Counted from the stretch's first letter, positions 42,911 to 54,455 are shown. The stretch: 64,000 bases of DNA from Apostichopus japonicus (GCF_037975245.1 NC_092583.1:14165764-14229763), one strand, 5' to 3'. Numbers and translations are program-made. The notes: a model not told the origin generated them from the letters alone.

Positions 42911-43131
42911 GGACTTACTACAAGTCTGCATTTACTAAGGAATACTTATGAGAAAATTATGTTATGATCAGCTATATCAAATCCTGAGGGTCCTATCTTC
43001 ATCGTTGAGATCGTATTTGGGGGACTATATAATTTTACCCTTCTGGCACTCCACAGTTCCTCCCCCCTTCTTTACATGTCAGGGATACCAGTTAACAGCT
43101 TCTCTTCAAAGCATTACTGATGAGTAGTACT

Positions 43132-43509
43132 CAGTGGTGGAGCTAGGGGTATTGGTCAGGCGGGGCAAGAATGTTCTGTAGGGGTGCTTTCGACACTATC
43201 TAGCGGAGTGTCACCACGGGTTGGCGTGGAGCGTACAGACATTTTTTAGAGAAATGATACTCCCTTGATCGCTGGAAATGACCCTTTCCGGGCCTTGCTA
43301 ATTTGCAGATAAATGAAGAATAAATAGGTGTCATCGCCAACAAAATGTGACAAATGTCAATAGGTAGATGAGAACGCAATAAAAAAGTCAATAATCGCGA
43401 ATAAGTAAAAAGTGGTAAAAAGCTGAAAAGGGCGCTAGCAGTCCATTTGAGTCCGTCAGGGGGGCATCCGCCCCCCCCCCCCCCCGACTGTATGGACGCT
43501 CCGCCACTG
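43132..43509 (+). mobile_element. hAT-like non-autonomous DNA transposon with 8-bp target duplication
   Basis: The termini are CAGTGGTGGAGCTAG (left) and, read inward from the right, CAGTGGCGGAGCGTC. Both sides are flanked by GTAGTACT (43124-43131 and 43510-43517), a perfect 8-bp target-site duplication. CAGTGG ends plus an 8-bp duplication are characteristic of the hAT superfamily. The 378-bp body has no transposase ORF and includes a run of C near the right end. Confidence 0.88.
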
Positions 43510-44194
43510 GTAGTACTCACTGTGTATATTCCTAATTATTTAACACCATTTTACAGATATCTTCTTCACTATTTATTTATCCATGTATGATTTTACTTTG
43601 TCAGCTATTAGGCTCTGACACATAGCATGCTAATAAATACACTGAGAAATATTATTAGATAGAACTGAACCTTTTGTCACACTAGAGCTAAAAATCATCT
43701 TTCTAACTTTTGTATAAATGTTGTATAAATTGTAACCAGTGTATAGGATGGGGAAGGAGGGTTTAGTCAGGGGGTGTGAAGGGGAGGGGACAGGCAAAGG
43801 CTTCATGAGGCATGTGGGACATAAAACTTTGATTTGAGGGTACAAACTACAAAGTTACCTCTGTGCATTCAGAACCACAAACTCCCACTAATTTTTTTTG
43901 GCAAAAATGAAAAAGTGCACTTTTGAGGTCTTTCACAAAAACTGATTCCGTTGGCTTTGCCTGTTTACTTGTGTTTTATTTTTGTTTTGTTTTATGTTTT
44001 GTTTTTATTTATATTTTGGGTACAGCTGTGGGCAGGGGTGTTTTTATTTCTGTTGTATTTTGGGAAGGGAGTCTCTCTTGGTTGTTCCAGGAACTCTATT
44101 TGTCAACCCACAAGGGATTTTATATTTTATTACCTTTTACTATACTGTGCTTGTTATGTGTTGTTATATATTGTTTATTTTATATTTATAAATT

Positions 44195-44238
44195 ATATAT
44201 ATTGTTTAACAATATATAAATTGTTAAACAATATATAT
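44195..44238 (+). repeat. perfect 19-bp inverted repeat, AT-rich hairpin
   Basis: ATATATATTGTTTAACAAT at 44195-44213 is followed, after a 6-nt spacer, by its exact reverse complement at 44220-44238. It could extrude as a cruciform. No known element ends were recognised around it. Confidence 0.85.
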
Positions 44239-44837
44239 TGTTTCTTTATAATTTATTCTATATTAAATATTGTTATTGTTGTATGATATGTGTACTAAAA
44301 AGAAGAAATAAGCTTAACTTAACCTAAACCCCTAGGAACCTAATATGCAACGTTTCATAAGAATGTTTTGAAGTATTGCTCAAACACCTACAAGTATTCA
44401 GTAAAAGATCCCTAACTGCCCACAAGTTTCTGGTAGAAAGACATTTTTACCTAATTTTTAAAAGCAAAATGGTCTATAGTCATGTATAGTCTATATAAAT
44501 AGGTACATCTGCTGTGAAAAAATATTAATTTATAAGAATAAAATAAGTTTACCTTCATCCAACTACAACAAACATATTACTTTAATATTTATTCTCTCAA
44601 TACATCCATAATCTGATCTGATAAGCGTCTTCTCTCTGGCATCTTATAAAAGCTTTCAACTTGGTCATGTTATTTTCTTTTCTTTCTTCTGTTCCGTCAA
44701 GTCCTACATTTTCTACAAAATCACGTCAATCATGCCCGTAGCAGATTGATGCAAATTTTGGCCGCGCAATCCATTCATTTGCAAAATATCAAATTTTCCA
44801 AAAGAAGGAGAAAAATAAAACTATCAAAACAAGGCAG

Positions 44838-45026
44838 ATGGGGATGGAAGGCTCAGAGCGGCATAACAGTGATCGGTTATTCAACGTATGCATGTGTAAC
44901 TGGGCTCTAGATACATATGAAAATGCATCAACTCCGAGATTAATCAAATGCAACTGTTCTTTGTTCCCTGTTGAAAAGCTTTCAATCTTCCGAGGTGACC
45001 GAACCTGTTTGATCAAATTACAATAG
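44838..45026 (+). CDS. small cysteine-containing ORF, uncertain
   Basis: 62 codons from an ATG at 44838 to a TAG, in a stretch less AT-rich than its surroundings. The middle reads VCMCNWALDTYENASTP followed by RLIKCNCS. The W..D....N...P....CxC arrangement loosely recalls the central part of IL-17-type cytokines, but the spacing differs, no signal peptide is present and the usual C-terminal GCxC is absent. A donor-like GAG|GTGACC lies at about 44997, so the reading frame might be an exon rather than a full gene. An overlapping minus-strand ORF is equally open. Chance is a real possibility. Confidence 0.15.
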   Translation: MGMEGSERHNSDRLFNVCMCNWALDTYENASTPRLIKCNCSLFPVEKLSIFRGDRTCLIKLQ

Positions 45027-45528
45027 GTAGCAATCGACTCTGGCCGGAGGCAAAGAAACTATCACAATTTGACATCTCCAGCCTTTTGCTCTAAGACACA
45101 CTGCTTACTCGAATGAATGAATTTCCATAGGTTAATGGATGTAAAACTACAGGTTACCTTTAATACTTATCAAAAGAATTTTTTAAATTAAAAAACAGAA
45201 CACAATAAAAATAGAGTAAAGCCAACTAGCATCAAGAAATTAAGATCTGATTTTATAGACTGGAAAAATAAATGTGATGGAAAAAAAAAATCTGTTGGCT
45301 TCAAGACATCAGTATTCAAACAGGAGATGGCTTAGATTATTCTCATCTGTTTGTGTGTACACAGTATAGAGAGGTGTGTGTGTGTGTTTAGTTGATCCTC
45401 TGTTAATCACATTAGTAGTTAATGCATTGTAAACAGGTCACAATGGGCACATGAAAGTTTGATGTTTTAGTATTGAGTTTTGCTTTGCATCTCAGGAACT
45501 GTGTGGTGGACTAAGTTCTCCAGCCAAT

Positions 45529-45890
45529 TTAAAGGGTGTGAAGACTTGCGCACAAAGAAAAGTTTCTTGCCGGTAATCTGACCTAGTTTTGAATGAGGTA
45601 TATAGAAGTGTTAGACACCACCGTCGATCCCAGAAAATACACACACAGCTTGCTACCGTCGGTAATTAGACACTAGTGTACAGTCAATACATGCAGCTAT
45701 GGTCAATACCCACAACACAGTGTACATAGCAGCGTGGACATCTCAGGTCTAGATAAAAGATAACAAAGTATCACAATTCATTACTGTCTGCATTAGCTAC
45801 AAGAAGAAAACGTAATTTGCAAGCAATGGAAAGTTAACTTTTTTTTCAGAGCACGGCACATGGTTTGGGACGAGTCTTCAATGCCTTTAA
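45529..45890 (+). mobile_element. TTAA-flanked MITE copy E
   Basis: Starts TTAAAGGGTGTGAAGACTTG and ends GAGTCTTCAATGCCTTTAA, about 362 bp. Same orientation as the copies at 5523 and 8078, with shared internal landmarks. No ORF. Confidence 0.85.
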
Positions 45891-46857
45891 CTGCTGAACC
45901 TTAGCTGTTTAATACAACTTTTCTTTTAAAGAGTTTAAAGAGGTATTCTCGGATGTCTAAACCAAATGAGTAACAGCCAGGACCTACTTATTCCTTGTAT
46001 GATCCATATGCATGCTGTACTGTAGTTTCTGTCATTTTGGAAATTGCCAACCCTCTAGCCTATACATATATAAATAGACATATATATATTGGTAATTTAA
46101 TGAAGGTGAGATCAATACATGTTCATCATAGAATTTGCAGTACTGAGTAAAGATTTAACCTATTTATAGTTACCTCTTTATAAACAAGCATTTATTGGTT
46201 GTACTATGTTGTCCAGTTACCCATGTCAATAATTGGTGACAAGTCCTGCTGTTCGCTAAATGTCAACGTCTCTCTCTGACCTGTTCGTATGAAGAACAAG
46301 CTACAACCATGGAACTATTAACCATGCTACAACAGCTGCTCACCTGAGTCTATCAAAATGTACAGTGTACTGTATGTACGATATGGTTACTTTATATAAG
46401 TCTTCATCTGCATACAAGAACAGTTTTAAAGACTTGTTTTATGGTGTGCCGGGGAAATTAAAGAAGTTAATTATCTAGGTTAGGTTGAAGTAGTAGCGAT
46501 ATCCAACAACACATAGAGAGCACAGTTTTAAACATGGGTCTATTTATAGCGGAAAAAAAACTTTTGAAGAACTTAAAGAAATTGAGGTTTGGATGAAGTA
46601 CAAGATATCTCCAACAAAACAGGAGGAACAGTCGACACTTAAACTTGATTCAAAATACTGTTGCAGTATAGTATGAAAAACGAACATATGTCTTACAAAT
46701 TGCAATGTCATATGATCAAGCATCTGGTCCAGAATAGTAGGGGGACCATTGGAGGGGTATTTTGGGGACAGGGCGTGGAGGAGGAAATGAGGGGGGGAAA
46801 GTGTTTGAATTATGAATTACATACCACATATTATATATCCTCACATTACCACTCCTC

Positions 46858-47158
46858 CAGTAACACATACTGCAGTCTCTCCATCCATCCTCTCCCATCC
46901 CTCCATTTGGCCATTCTACTACCTAACCCTACCCTGCCCTACCCCACCTATCCCCTCCCGTCCCTCCATTTGGCCATTCTACTGCCTTACCCTACCCTAC
47001 CTTACTATCTCCCGTCCCTCCATTTGGCCATTCTACTACCTTACCCTACCCTGTCCTACACCCCACCTATCCCCTCACATCCCTCCTCTTGGCCATTCTA
47101 CTGCCTAACCCTATCTTGCCCTACCCCACCTATCCCCTCCCATCCCTCCACTTGGCTA
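46858..47158 (+). repeat. ~60-bp pyrimidine-rich minisatellite
   Basis: About five units, each with CCCTCCATTTGGCCATTCTA, CTACCTTACCCTACCCTG and CCTACCCCACCTATCCCCTC blocks, with unit-to-unit deletions. Long open frames across it on the plus strand are a consequence of the repeat. Confidence 0.9.
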
Positions 47159-47734
47159 AGAAGTTGTACTATATGTTTTGGCTCAGCAGTACATAAGGTT
47201 TTAAAAACAAACATTCATTAATGGTAGAGTGGTTATAAATAATATTACCATCTAGAATTGCACCATTAATTCTTGATTAAGTTTCATATAATTGGGTCAA
47301 AAAATTATCAATCGTAAAAACAGAAAGACTCGTTTATTAATGAAATGTTTGAAAGTTTAATGGAATGAAAAAAATCCAAAATATAATCAAAATTCAAAAT
47401 TAACCATAATAAACAACAACAGAATGTTTATGATTTAAGTTGAAAAAATAGTGCAGTGATCTGAATGTATCACTATGGTTACATGCTGAGTTCATAATTT
47501 AAGCTACAATATGAAGCATAAGTTTACCTCCTGTGGGAACAATGAAACAAGAAGCTACTCAAACCTGTCTTCATCTTGTTTCTTAGCTCATAACGTAGCA
47601 ATTGTTTATTGTATTGTTTCCTCTGGGACACGTTACAGTTCCTTAATCTGCATAAAAATAAGCAACAATCTCACACATCAGCACACATTTATCTCCATTT
47701 ACGTCCATTCCATTTGGTTTCTTTTCTGAATTAG

Positions 47735-48079
47735 ACAAGTTTTGAGTGTAATTTGATCCTTATTGGTGTTGTCATGGAGAACTTTAAAGTTGACTATAAT
47801 TTGGAAATTTACATCAAATGCCATGGCAGAACATTTACGATCTACAAGTGTGATCCCTGGGAACCCTGCCAAACACATTCAAATCGTGGAACAAAAATTT
47901 CTGCAAAGCTGACATATAACATGGAACGTTATCCACCGAGGGGTAAAGGGAAACACTGTCTTAAAAAAACAACTGTAAACTGTACAAAGCATAGATCATT
48001 ATCAATTGGGAAGCTGCGTAAAGATCACAGACATTTGGAAGTGTGCATTGTCCATACTGGATGTAAATGTAAAGATTGA
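47735..48079 (+). CDS. candidate last exon of a cysteine-rich secreted (cystine-knot, IL-17-like?) protein
   Basis: On the plus strand, opposite to the host gene, a good acceptor (TTTGGTTTCTTTTCTGAATTAG) is followed by 114 open codons to TGA. The product has eight cysteines after residue 25 and ends EVCIVHTGCKCKD. Visible motifs are KCDPWEPC, then YNMERYPPRGKGKHC, a second Cys eight residues on, LRK, and the CxC close to the C-terminus. Cystine-knot cytokines of the IL-17 group share a Trp, an ERYP-like motif followed seven residues later by Cys, an LRR/LRK strand and a terminal GCxC. The match is partial: there is an insertion between the Trp and ERYP, and an extra Cys before GCKC. No signal-peptide exon was found upstream and no AATAAA close after the stop. 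It could also be a chance ORF or a gene relic. Confidence 0.3.
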   Translation, partial: TSFECNLILIGVVMENFKVDYNLEIYIKCHGRTFTIYKCDPWEPCQTHSNRGTKISAKLTYNMERYPPRGKGKHCLKKTTVNCTKHRSLSIGKLRKDHRHLEVCIVHTGCKCKD

Positions 48080-48205
48080 CCAATGATTAGCCAACAGGCA
48101 GTTTGAAATGAAGTAATATGACCACACAGTCATCAAAGAGTGATGTGTCTCAATATACCTATCTAATATTCGAAAGTGAAGTTAAGACACTTCGTCCAAA
48201 CTTAC

Positions 48206-48298
48206 CATTCTTCGACAATTCAAATCATTCTTTCTAACCCTACAAAGATATGAATCATGCCTTTCTGGTTTCCCCAATGGGAAAACTAGGGGGTCACT
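48206..48298 (-). CDS. candidate cassette exon of the NCKAP5-like gene (31 residues)
   Basis: Between an acceptor-like CTCACATTTTTGCTAAG and a strong donor ATG|GTAAGTTTG on the minus strand lie 93 nt that are open and phase 0 at both ends. This is exactly the phase needed to sit between exon 1 and exon 2. The product starts SDPLVFPLGKPERHDSYLCR and ends NDLNCRRM. The codons look coding-like. It does not match the vertebrate N-terminus as I recall it and is not coiled coil. The open frame extends upstream of the proposed acceptor, which weakens the case. Confidence 0.3.
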
Positions 48299-49956
48299 CT
48301 TAGCAAAAATGTGAGTGAGACCGTAGATTGCAAAGTTGGCAATGGCTTTAATGCAGATCACAAAGTCGGTAACTACTATTATGGTTAGATTAATCCAACA
48401 CGACAACATACGGAAACGTTGTACTCAAAGCCGAAGCCAAAGTGAATTAATCAGGGCACACATCTGGAGTCTATGCATGCTACTAGTTCTTCAATACCAC
48501 CCTCATAACCTTTTGGGAAACATTTCATGCTGTAGTTTTGATTCTTCAATCTTGTTTAGGGCCAGGGTTGAAATCAAAGATGGAAGACAAATAGCATATA
48601 AAATCAATTGACAATTGCATCAGACAATAATTCAGACAATAATTATCAGATATGTTTTGTCTTTGCCTTTGAATTTGAATAGATGTGGAAGGGTGTTTAT
48701 TCAGGAGTTCACAGTAAATCTTAAAAATAATTCTACTGGTGAATGGTGATCGAGCACCACAACAAACAGGCTATAATATTTTTATAGCAAGCAATTCAAC
48801 AGAAACAGGCCTAGTTTTATCCATAGGATAGTTAAGAGGGGAAGTATATTGTTAATTTGTTACCAAGTAAAAAGAGGAATATACAACCTAAGCATCCGGG
48901 TGACGACAATTTCGTGCCGTTTTCAAGATTTGTTAATTTGAGTTTTTAGACCTGCTGTGGAAAACAAGTGTGATGTGATTCATGCATAACTGCAAAAAGT
49001 TTGAATTCATTTTTCTTCAAAGTTTGAATTCATTTTTCTTCTTGAAAAGTGAATGCATCTGTATACATGAATACATTCACCTACATAGGAATTGTACCTT
49101 ACAACCCTATGGTAGATGTGAAAGTTGGGACCATTCCTTTAGTTTCATTTGAAATAACTTTATTACTTTTCATTAATTACTTTACAATGGTATAAAAATT
49201 TTGGAAACACAGAGAGTTATTTGTCCTGCTTTAAGACGAGCCCAGTGAGAAACCTCTTACAAGATTCTCTTAAAAATATTCTCAAGAGAGTTAAAAAGGA
49301 ACGCAAAATACACAAATTCCCTTCCCGGTGTTTGCAACTGGCAAAGATTAAAATTCATCTCACGTTCATGCCTCATGAAAGGTTAAGTTCATCGTCAGTG
49401 CATCCCAGGTGTTTTTTGAACCTCCAAGGCACACCAGGATTTTAATAAAGAAGCCATAAATGTAGAGAGATAACCCAGACCGAGGATCCAAGGAGGATTA
49501 CAAGAGTATAGAAAGTTGATAAACTTCTCATATACAGTGTTCTATACAAGTATGTATTTGATCATGCATGACAGACTTGAAAGAAGTGAACAAAATGCAA
49601 ATATTTCCATCGCATAACATTCAAAGGTCAAAGGTCAATTTACATTAAAAATTATAAAAGATGAGGAAGTAGGAGGACCGGGTAGGGGAAGTGGAGGATG
49701 ACAGGAAGGGGAATGGGGATAATTAGGGAAAGTGAGGGGGGGGACGAGGTGGCTGGGATGTGTTTAACACTCATTCATTGTAACCAAGAGTATGGTTCTA
49801 CACACTATCAAAGGAGAGTCATGGCACTCGAGACAGATATACTGCAATTTTTACAAACAGATTATAGACAAGTGTTAAGGACTGTACCACAAATGCAAGA
49901 AACCTGCTTTGCTTCTAGAAAATAATAAATCATCTTTAAATCCAATTTTGGCATAC

Positions 49957-50016
49957 CTTCCCTTTGGTCCCCTTCCTAGCTAGCCAAAGTTGGATGTCAA
50001 TCGGAAAGGTACCCAT
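49957..50016 (-). CDS. candidate alternative first coding exon of the NCKAP5-like gene (20 residues)
   Basis: On the minus strand an ATG in good context (GGCATGG) opens 20 codons, MGTFPIDIQLWLARKGTKGK. They run directly into a donor AAG|GTATGC in phase 0, the phase required to join exon 2. The local base composition is richer in G+C than the surroundings, and the frame stays open upstream of the ATG for tens of codons. With the segment at 50290 and the CCAAT cluster behind it, this could be the translated start of a second, shorter-range promoter. It is a competing or alternative N-terminus to the MDGLAKGR exon at 57288. No homology was recognised. Confidence 0.3.
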
Positions 50017-50289
50017 GCCTCGGCCTTCAATTCTGGCATCACTAATAACTACCAAATGAACAACCACAGTTAAACATTGTTTAAGAAGTCTTGTACCCCA
50101 ACTACAGAACTGTTGCATATTAATCACAAAGTGATAACACACTTCCTTTCCACACTAGTATCCTTTCTTCCTGATCTCCCTCCCCACCCCCTTCTCCCTT
50201 TTACAACACCAATATAACCAATATCTTATAACCCTTCAAAAACCTCAAAACTCACTGATTTTTGTCTATTTACGAATTACCATACTTAC

Positions 50290-50440
50290 CTGTCTCCAAT
50301 ACAGACGCACTTGGATATCCACCCCAGCCTATCAAACCTATCCATCTGTCTAACTGTACTCTGCTGTAGCCTATTATGCCATGACGGTCATGACCTCATA
50401 TTATTATTCCTTTTATCATTCATGTCTCTATAGTACTGTG
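50290..50440 (-). other. candidate alternative 5' exon with a near-perfect donor
   Basis: The minus strand reads ..TGTATTGGAGACAG|GTAAGTATG, one of the best splice donors in the window. Upstream about 38 codons are open, including an ATG at 50345 (MDRFDRLGWISK..). If translated, it ends in phase 2, which fits exon 3 but not exon 2. It is therefore more likely a 5' untranslated exon, if real. The 5' boundary is a guess placed between the donor and the CCAAT cluster. Confidence 0.25.
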
Positions 50441-50465
50441 TCTATTGACGAGAGCTATTTCTCCT

Positions 50466-50507
50466 CCAATCACATCCTCAGATAACATTCAGCCAATGCT
50501 CCCCAAT
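50466..50507 (-). promoter_or_regulatory. cluster of three CCAAT boxes
   Basis: CCAAT occurs at 50466-50470, 50493-50497 and 50503-50507, all in the same orientation (ATTGG on the minus strand). Such clusters bind NF-Y near many TATA-less promoters, where either orientation works. The cluster sits about 180-220 bp upstream of the donor at 50289 in minus-strand direction, which is where a promoter for that exon would lie. Confidence 0.35.
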
Positions 50508-53500
50508 CCGGCTTCCTTCGTCGGTGTCTTATATTATTATCAAACCACTGTTTGGTATGATCGACTCAAACACTCAAATAATTTATTGATTGGCCTCTAG
50601 GGTTGCCTTCCTATCACCACAATATCTTAGGAGTAATGGGAATTAATTATTGATTCTGCCAAAATACTACTGTGAACGCCATCACAGTATCCAACGAAAT
50701 TCTAGGAGGTAATTCTTTACCCACTCGGGACGGATAAAAAATCCCTCTAATCTATTCCTATTATCGTGAGAAACTATTTTGCAAAGCAGCTCCTTGCCAA
50801 ACTTGCTTTTGACCTCCCTATCATATCGTATATATAGGCCAATATCCTACAAATCAAACCTTTAATCAAATATGTTATGTTTCTTTGAATCATTTGAGAC
50901 CATTTTGGTAATGAAGCTGAAGATATAAGTCCAGGAGGATGGAGAACAGGTAACAAACAATGCTGATCAAGATCGTCCTCAGTATATTGGCCTCAATTTC
51001 AAAAGGGGAAAAAAAGAGAGAAATATATCTTGTTATTTGGTAACTGTAGCATGTACAGTGTTACTTAACAAATGTTTATGGATCCACTTTTCTGACTATC
51101 AGATGAAGTGATGAAAACAGCCCATAAAACAGTAACTCTTATGTATAGTAATAGTGATGCAGAAATTAGAGGCCTTTTCTGGGCAAAGGAAAATTACTTT
51201 CCAAAATCAGTCTGTCCTCCTTGCCCTCTCTGCATTCCCTCTACCTCCCTCCCTCATCTCATTTTCTCTTCATTCCATCTCCTTATTACAATCATCCACC
51301 AGCACCACCTCCCACCCGCCCCCCCCCCCCCTATCCTCCCTCTCTTTCCCAACCCCATATACAATTCATTCCACTTTGTTAGTTTTCTTCACAACCAACT
51401 TAAATAACTGCCAAATCTTTTGTCACTTTTAGTAGACGTGAATGTTCTTTTAACCAATCCAACTGGATATGAATATTCATTACAAATCCTTGGTTCTACC
51501 TTGTTGACTTGCTGTCACTTAAATTACCCCCCTGATGACCTCATTCAGAGCTAATTTGACCAATGATCTATCTTTTATTGCTTCAAGATATTCAAGCTAC
51601 TCCTTAACGATAAAGTTAGGCAGAAATACAGAGGCACAAAATCGATGATTGATTCACACCTGAGCAGTTTGTCTAGAATATCCCTTTAGTTACAGATATG
51701 GAAATCCGTGTGCTGTGGCCCCAAAATAGCCCCTGTGTAAATATTTTCTTCCTGCAACTTTTTGCTTTCAATTTGTGGTTTCAAGGTGTGTACTAATAGA
51801 GAGAGGCTTAGTACAGGGTACAACATATCCTGGTTTAGACATGAAAGCAGCAGGTTACATTTTAGTGTGTTAACCTTAACAAGTCTAACCCTCTTTCCAC
51901 CACAGATTCAAGCACATTAATTGTGTCATAAACAACTGGATGCTAGTTTTTTCGAAAATAAATATTTTTTCTTTGCATTTTATAACAAAATTAAAGCATT
52001 CCCTGCAATTTCTTTTAATGGGCGAATTTCCACGAGGAAAGAAAGACTAAGGTAGAAACAATTTAAGAAAGTGATTCCAATTTCCATGATTTTCCCATGA
52101 CTTTGGACATGACATTGCCATGACCTTTGTTTCAGGTTTCTCATGACCATGGGATCCTTGCATAAATAAAATCCTGATGTATTTCTTTACACCCAAACAG
52201 AACCGTCAGCCTCTCATTAGCCTAATTCATTAATGATAATCAAAACATCCAGTTATTTTTGCTATTAGGACATTCATGTCATACACTATCAGAGTAACTG
52301 TGCTTGGGTAACAACATAAACTATATGGATACACTGCAATTTAATGTTCAGTGTAAATTGAATTATCATGCCATAAACAAATTTACCCATTTTGACAGGA
52401 TGTTAATTATATATATATCTCCATGAGGTATCTGTTTCTTTTGGTTTACATTTCAATTCACCATACACTACCAAATCCACCACCTTACAGGGGACCTCAG
52501 GATTAATCTGCGTTCTAAAAATAACAAATCTCAGAGTTGCATAGCTTTAGCAGATACACCTGTAATGTGACAAGTTCTCCAAAAGTTACTGATACAGAGC
52601 TTTACAAGCAACGATACATAATTGTCTCCAGACTACATTTGCACTTTCCCTCATACCAACGCTACATGACGAGAACTGTTTTAGCACTGCGCCCTCTATT
52701 CCTACTTCCGGGACACCGTCCCACTTTCCCCTCCATCCGAATCTAACATTCAGAAGTGAAGCTACATGACTTTTTGTGGGAATTTTCGTTTTCTATGTTT
52801 TTTATGTGTAATATTTCTACCGTAGGTAGATGGGAAAGTGCGAATGTAGTTTGGAGACATGATCAGAGAGGAGCGAAGTTAATATATTAACTCTTCAGAA
52901 ATCGCTAGTTTGAATTGCAACGAAAACTTCACAATGGTAGATTGGAAAGGAAAGGAAGAGTGCAATGACCTGAAAGGGTCTGGGGAGGGGAGAAGTGGGG
53001 TGGTTCCAAAATGGTACCAATTGTTGTAAGGATGGTAAGTCAGAGTGTAAATGTATAGCAAGCAGGTAATAGAAGAGTGAAGTCAAGTAGCATATAAGTT
53101 CTTTAGTAATTAGTTATTAACCACTTTGACTCAAGTCTGTGTGTGGATTTCCACATGCTATTTATGAACTCGCAAAAAAAACAAAAAAACACAGGGATAA
53201 ATAATGACCTTCTGTTGCTATTGAACTATCTCTCAGTACTAATTACTGAACCGAGAATGCAAAATCATCATTATAAACTAAGTCTTGATGGAATATTTCC
53301 AGAGATTTATCATATTTTAAAAGGTGAATATCTTGTAATCCAGCATAAACAGAAATATTCACACTCAAATTTGTCTTTTTTCTTGGACTATATAATATGT
53401 CTGAACTACAATTTTACGGCAGGGCTTCTATATGATTGTTGTAAATTTGCTAAGGAAATATCAAACTCAAAGTATAAAGTTGATATTAAATCGTTTTAAT

Positions 53501-54414
53501 TGTTTATTAGAGTTTACAATGCAATTTGATTAAGATTAACAAAGTCTGTACTGATGAGCTTGCACATGGCATCATCAATTTAACCTTAAAGGAGCCTTCC
53601 AGGTATTTAATAGAACTCAAATTTTAATTTCTTCTTTTTTGTCCTATATATTATAACATATCAAGGCTAATATTTTGCCTAAAGTCACCCTTTTACTATC
53701 TATCATACCAAAATATTATAGCAAAATAAACATTAACCGCAGCTTTATTATCATATTTAGAACCGATTTAGGGTTTCACTGTCCTCTCAATTTTAATCTT
53801 TCCATTGTCGTTTGAGTCACTTTGATCAACGAGATTCCACGTCAGGGAACGTCACTTGTCGTATCACGGTTAGCAATTTGCCATCCTTTTGTCCCGTTTT
53901 GGTCAAAATAGCAAAGTTCAAACCTTCCCTATTTCTTTCCACCTGTTAATTATTACTGGAGATACCGCCACGACTATGTTTTAACTTCATGACAACCATG
54001 AGTAAACTTTCATTTGGGTTGTCATTCTGATAAGCCAAACCTGTTCTTCAGCCAAGAGCTAAATTAATCAAAATCTGGGGAGGAGGAAGAACCCAATACA
54101 AGCAGCGTTCCATTCGTTTTGGCTCAGGGGATAGGTCGTGACAACCTGAATGTAAAATGGAAGATAGAAGGTGACAAATTCGCCTCTGGAAAACAGGCCA
54201 AATCACAACACCTCAATTCCTGACTACGTTTGCCATTTTTCTCTGGGATTCAGAAGATACGTGAGAGGGATTGCATCTAGATTAAACTTCATCACAGTTT
54301 TCATTAATGTGACAGTAGGAGGCAACACATCGCCAAACTTTTTTACTGGTTTTACTCTTTAAAAATTCACAAAAAAAGTTTTTAAGAAAATTTAATTATG
54401 TGTAAAAGTAAGTT

Positions 54415-54455
54415 GGCCTGACATTTCGATCCTAGCAGGATCTTCTTCAAAGGCT
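54415..54455 (-). ncRNA. decayed hammerhead-ribozyme-like element
   Basis: On the minus strand it reads TAGCCTTTGAAGAAG, then the GATCCT-GCT-AGGATC hairpin, then GAAATGTCAGGCC. GAAA is intact, but CTGA has become TTGA and the ACGT after GAAA has become ATGT. The flank (CCAACTTACTTTTACACAT) is the same as in the copy at 58011. A partial second copy of TGATCTTCTTCAAAGG follows at 54460. Confidence 0.5.

Noticed and set aside
43923-44286. Hydrophobic plus-strand ORFs resembling membrane protein
   Set aside because: The hydrophobicity comes from T-rich sequence, three overlapping frames are all open, and there is no splice or codon evidence.
46661-47221. 186-codon plus-strand ORF
   Set aside because: It runs through the 60-bp minisatellite and shows repeat-derived Pro/Leu/Ser strings. 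It has no domain and no gene signals.
49221-49445. Plus-strand ORF ending just before AATAAAG
   Set aside because: The stop overlaps an apparent polyadenylation signal, but there is no ATG, no clear acceptor and no recognisable motif. The AATAAA is probably chance in AT-rich DNA.
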